From positions 3,487,732 to 3,551,731 of the forward strand of contig LNGK01000003.1 of the NCBI GenBank assembly GCA_001510575.1: DNA of 64,000 bases, in the 5' to 3' direction. The position numbers were made by a program, and so were the translations under genes. This document shows, piece by piece, positions 61,757 to 64,000 of the stretch. The notes beneath the pieces were generated by a model. The model searched no databases and was not told where the DNA came from. It worked only from the letters and a program-made list of their open reading frames with translations. Each line of letters opens with the position of its first letter. Position 1 is the stretch's first letter. Source of the DNA: Knoxdaviesia capensis. Its lineage: Eukaryota; Ascomycota; Sordariomycetes; Microascales; Gondwanamycetaceae.

Positions 61757-63090
61757 ATTATCATCGCATGCCGCGGCCGAGAGCATTGCGATGTTCTGGG
61801 TCTGTGCCCAGGCGAGGAACTTCCCCTTTCTGACACCCTTTTTCCTTCTTGTTGTGAGATTCGAGGTATGATTCACCGATTCCTGTGTTTTTGTTTTTCT
61901 TGTCTAACTTGTGTGTGTTTATCCTTCTTCTAGATCACTCGGCTCCCGAGCAAGCACGATGTTTGGCTCGTTTCGTCTCCCGCGTTTCCCGTTCACGCCG
62001 GGACCCTTGCCTTGTTTTCTGTTTCTCTTTTGTGCGTTGGATTAGGGCTGGTCAAACCGATACTGATAAGAGGTGGAAGCTCTTGGGCTGCGTCGAAAGG
62101 TGTTCGAGCAGCCGCCTGGTACTTTGCCGGCATGGGGTGTTAGTGGTGCAATTTCTTTTCGTTTTCGTTTTTAACTCTCTTTAACGTACCAAGGATGAGT
62201 TCAAGTCTGTTTTTTACTTCATTGCGTCCCTTCCCCTTTTTCTTTTCTTCCTTCGTCCATTCCGTATTCCCTGGCTCGACCCTTGGGTCGAGGTCGTTTT
62301 GCATTTGGCCTTTTATCACTCGGTGCATGGGGGGCATTCTACTGTTTGTTTGTTCTTCCTCGGACCCCCATGCTACGTTGCCATCCGAGGTCGGTTTCCT
62401 GTTTTCTGCAGTTCTGTGCGAGGCTCAACCTAAGACTCTTCACGATGTCTGAATCCTCTGCCAGAACCTTTCATTTTCCGTGGTTTTGTTTTGATAAGGG
62501 GACTTGAAATTTGCTTCTAGGGATACACGGTGTATATATCCCGACATTCTATTCAGATTTGACAAATAAACATCCAATTCTGAAAACTGGCTCTTGATTT
62601 CCTTGTAAAGTTTTGTGTTGCTGAGGTATAGCTGGGGAGTTGTAGATGTCCGAGAAGAGTAGGGTTAGGGTTTGACTAGGGCGACCATTAGCCACTATCA
62701 AGTCAATCTCCCTGAGGAGGACTAAACGCGGAAGAAACTAGTCAAGAGCGCTTTAAGCAGTGAGGATGAACTCATACTCTAGTCAAGAATTGAGGGTTCT
62801 TTGATGGAAGTTGGCGAGACTTCCGCCGTGTGGTTTCATTTGTGAAGCTCGGGTGGGTCAATCTCGGAATCTCATGTCAAATCCGGCCACCTCAACTTTC
62901 AAGACTAGTCAGCATTGGCTGTGGATTTCTCATCCTTCTTCTCACCTCACTTCATACTAAGATTACGATGAATTGAAACAAGTTGCCATTTCTCTTTTAC
63001 ACACATGAGTAACGTGAAATAATTGCGAGATATAGTTCCTTTACCCCCTCTCAAGTTTCCCATCTTGCGTCTACCTCGGCTTTCGTCACC
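61757..63090. other. Intergenic region upstream of the dephospho-CoA kinase gene
   Basis: The first 700 bp are T-rich and probably 3' UTR and terminator of the preceding gene. A telomere-like TAGGGTTAGGGTTT lies at 62660-62673. No coding gene is seen. Confidence 0.5.
62660..62673 (+). repeat. Interstitial telomere-like motif
   Basis: TAGGGTTAGGGTTT, two telomere-type units, about 420 bp upstream of the dephospho-CoA kinase gene. Confidence 0.75.
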
Positions 63091-63915
63091 ATGCTGCTGA
63101 TTGGATTGACAGGCTCAATAGCCACGGGCAAGTCGACCGTATCGTCGATCCTTTCATCACCACCATACAACATCCCCATTATTGACGCCGATGTGCTGGC
63201 ACGCAAAGTAGTCGAGCCCGGGACAGGCGGCTACGCGGCGATTGTCAAGTACTTCGGCCCCACCACGCCCGACCTGCTAGTTCCAGCATCCGAGACGATG
63301 CCCGAGGCGGGCCCCACGGGATCAGGCCGGCCGCTGAACCGGCCAGCGCTGGGCCGGCGGGTGTTCGGCGACAGCGACGAGCGCAAGAAGGACCGCGGCG
63401 TGCTCAACGGCATCGTGCACCCGGCGGTGCGGCGCGAGATGTACCGCGCGCTGGCGCACAACTACATCACCGGTGCGTGGGCAGTCGTGCTGGACGTGCC
63501 GCTGCTGTTCGAGGCCGGCCTGGACCTGCTGTGCGGCGTGATTGTGGTCGTCGGCGTGACCGACCCGGAGACGCAGATGGCGCGGCTGATGGCGCGCGAC
63601 GCCCACCTGACGCGCGAGGACGCCGAGAACCGCGTGCGCAGCCAGGGCGATGTGCGGCTCAAGGCCAAGCGCTGTGCGGCGCGCGGCGCGGCCCGCGGCA
63701 TCGTGCTGTGGAACGACGGCGACGAGGCCCAGCTGCGCGGCGTTGTCGACCGCGCCGTGTCGCAGATGCAGTCTGCGAGCCCGCACTGGTGGGCCTGGGT
63801 GCTGCTCGGCTGTCCCCCGCTGGCGGCCGGTGTCGCGGCCTGGAACATGTGGGCGAACTGGCAGAGCAACCGCCAGTGGGCGGCGCAGGCGAAGGCGGCG
63901 GCTGCGAAGCTCTAG
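63091..63915 (+). CDS. cab5: Dephospho-CoA kinase with C-terminal membrane anchor
   Basis: A single exon encoding 274 residues. Dephospho-CoA kinase phosphorylates the ribose 3'-OH of dephospho-CoA, the last step of CoA synthesis. The Walker A loop GLTGSIATGKST lies at 5-16, followed by DADVLARKVVEPG, the family acceptor-binding motif, then GIVHPAVRREM and the VLDVPLLFEAGLD element. DPETQMARLMARD precedes a lid region. The last 50 residues contain a hydrophobic helix (WWAWVLLGCPPLAAGVAAW) and a basic/Ala tail, suggesting a tail anchor. Yeast Cab5 is known to associate with the mitochondrial outer membrane. A Pro/Gly/Ser-rich insert lies at about 56-83. ATG context is good and nothing upstream is in frame. 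Confidence 0.94.
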   Translation: MLLIGLTGSIATGKSTVSSILSSPPYNIPIIDADVLARKVVEPGTGGYAAIVKYFGPTTPDLLVPASETMPEAGPTGSGRPLNRPALGRRVFGDSDERKKDRGVLNGIVHPAVRREMYRALAHNYITGAWAVVLDVPLLFEAGLDLLCGVIVVVGVTDPETQMARLMARDAHLTREDAENRVRSQGDVRLKAKRCAARGAARGIVLWNDGDEAQLRGVVDRAVSQMQSASPHWWAWVLLGCPPLAAGVAAWNMWANWQSNRQWAAQAKAAAAKL

Positions 63916-64000
63916 GCGGTGATGCGTCGTTGTTGCCTATGCTGGCCCCGTTACACGCATCTTGCGAAAGCTTGATTTATGATCCGTTCCCTCGGGACGG

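Noticed and set aside
1..64000. CRISPR arrays, prophage, secondary-metabolite cluster, intact transposon
   Set aside because: No regularly spaced repeats, no phage or transposase genes, and no PKS/NRPS/terpene enzymes are visible; the gene set is scattered eukaryotic housekeeping functions.

Overview
The window is nuclear DNA of a filamentous ascomycete (Pezizomycotina), most likely a Sordariomycete. Genes carry one to four short introns (mostly 57-200 nt) with GT..AG ends and CTAAC-type branch sites. Coding regions are strongly GC3-rich, leaders are long and pyrimidine-rich, TTAGGG motifs occur, and 5S rRNA genes are dispersed with TATA-like boxes about 30 bp upstream. I found no CRISPR array, operon or intact transposon.

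Layout. 1-6.5 kb is non-coding, ending in a CT-rich leader. 6.5-10.0 kb (+) is a Cla4-type PAK kinase. 11.5-13.3 kb (+) is a Zn2Cys6 regulator. 13.7-14.0 kb holds two 5S rRNA genes, the second cut by a 9-N gap beside a long TC microsatellite. 14.4-15.7 kb (-) is a seven-helix rhodopsin-like membrane protein. 18.3-21.9 kb (+) is a C4C4 RING protein with a glycine/asparagine and RD/RS-rich tail. 23.2-24.2 kb (-) is a Rab5/Vps21 GTPase, divergent from the ribosome-biogenesis factor KRI1 (25.1-27.4 kb, +). 28.2-31.6 kb (-) is a large Zn2Cys6 regulator. About 12 kb follows without a recognisable gene and includes a 70-N gap. 43.7-50.7 kb (-) is separase, divergent from a small mitochondrial membrane protein (51.3-52.0 kb, +). 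Then, all on +: NADH pyrophosphatase NPY1 (53.0-54.4), a four-helix membrane protein (55.1-56.0), TIM23 (57.0-57.8), a doubtful small gene (59.5), an uncharacterised Pro/Tyr-rich protein with a GC-AG intron (60.4-61.8) and dephospho-CoA kinase (63.1-63.9).

The genes are mainly conserved eukaryotic housekeeping functions: polarity signalling, endosomal traffic, ribosome assembly, chromosome segregation, mitochondrial import, and NAD and CoA metabolism. They do not form a functional cluster. The most notable signals are structural: two 5S genes differing by compensatory base pairs, a 17-nt first coding exon with nested in-frame alternatives in the kinase, a frame-decided acceptor and 28-nt exon in the four-helix gene, a GC-AG intron, dispersed telomere-like repeats and a recurring perfect palindrome. 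I see no convincing wholly new biological system.
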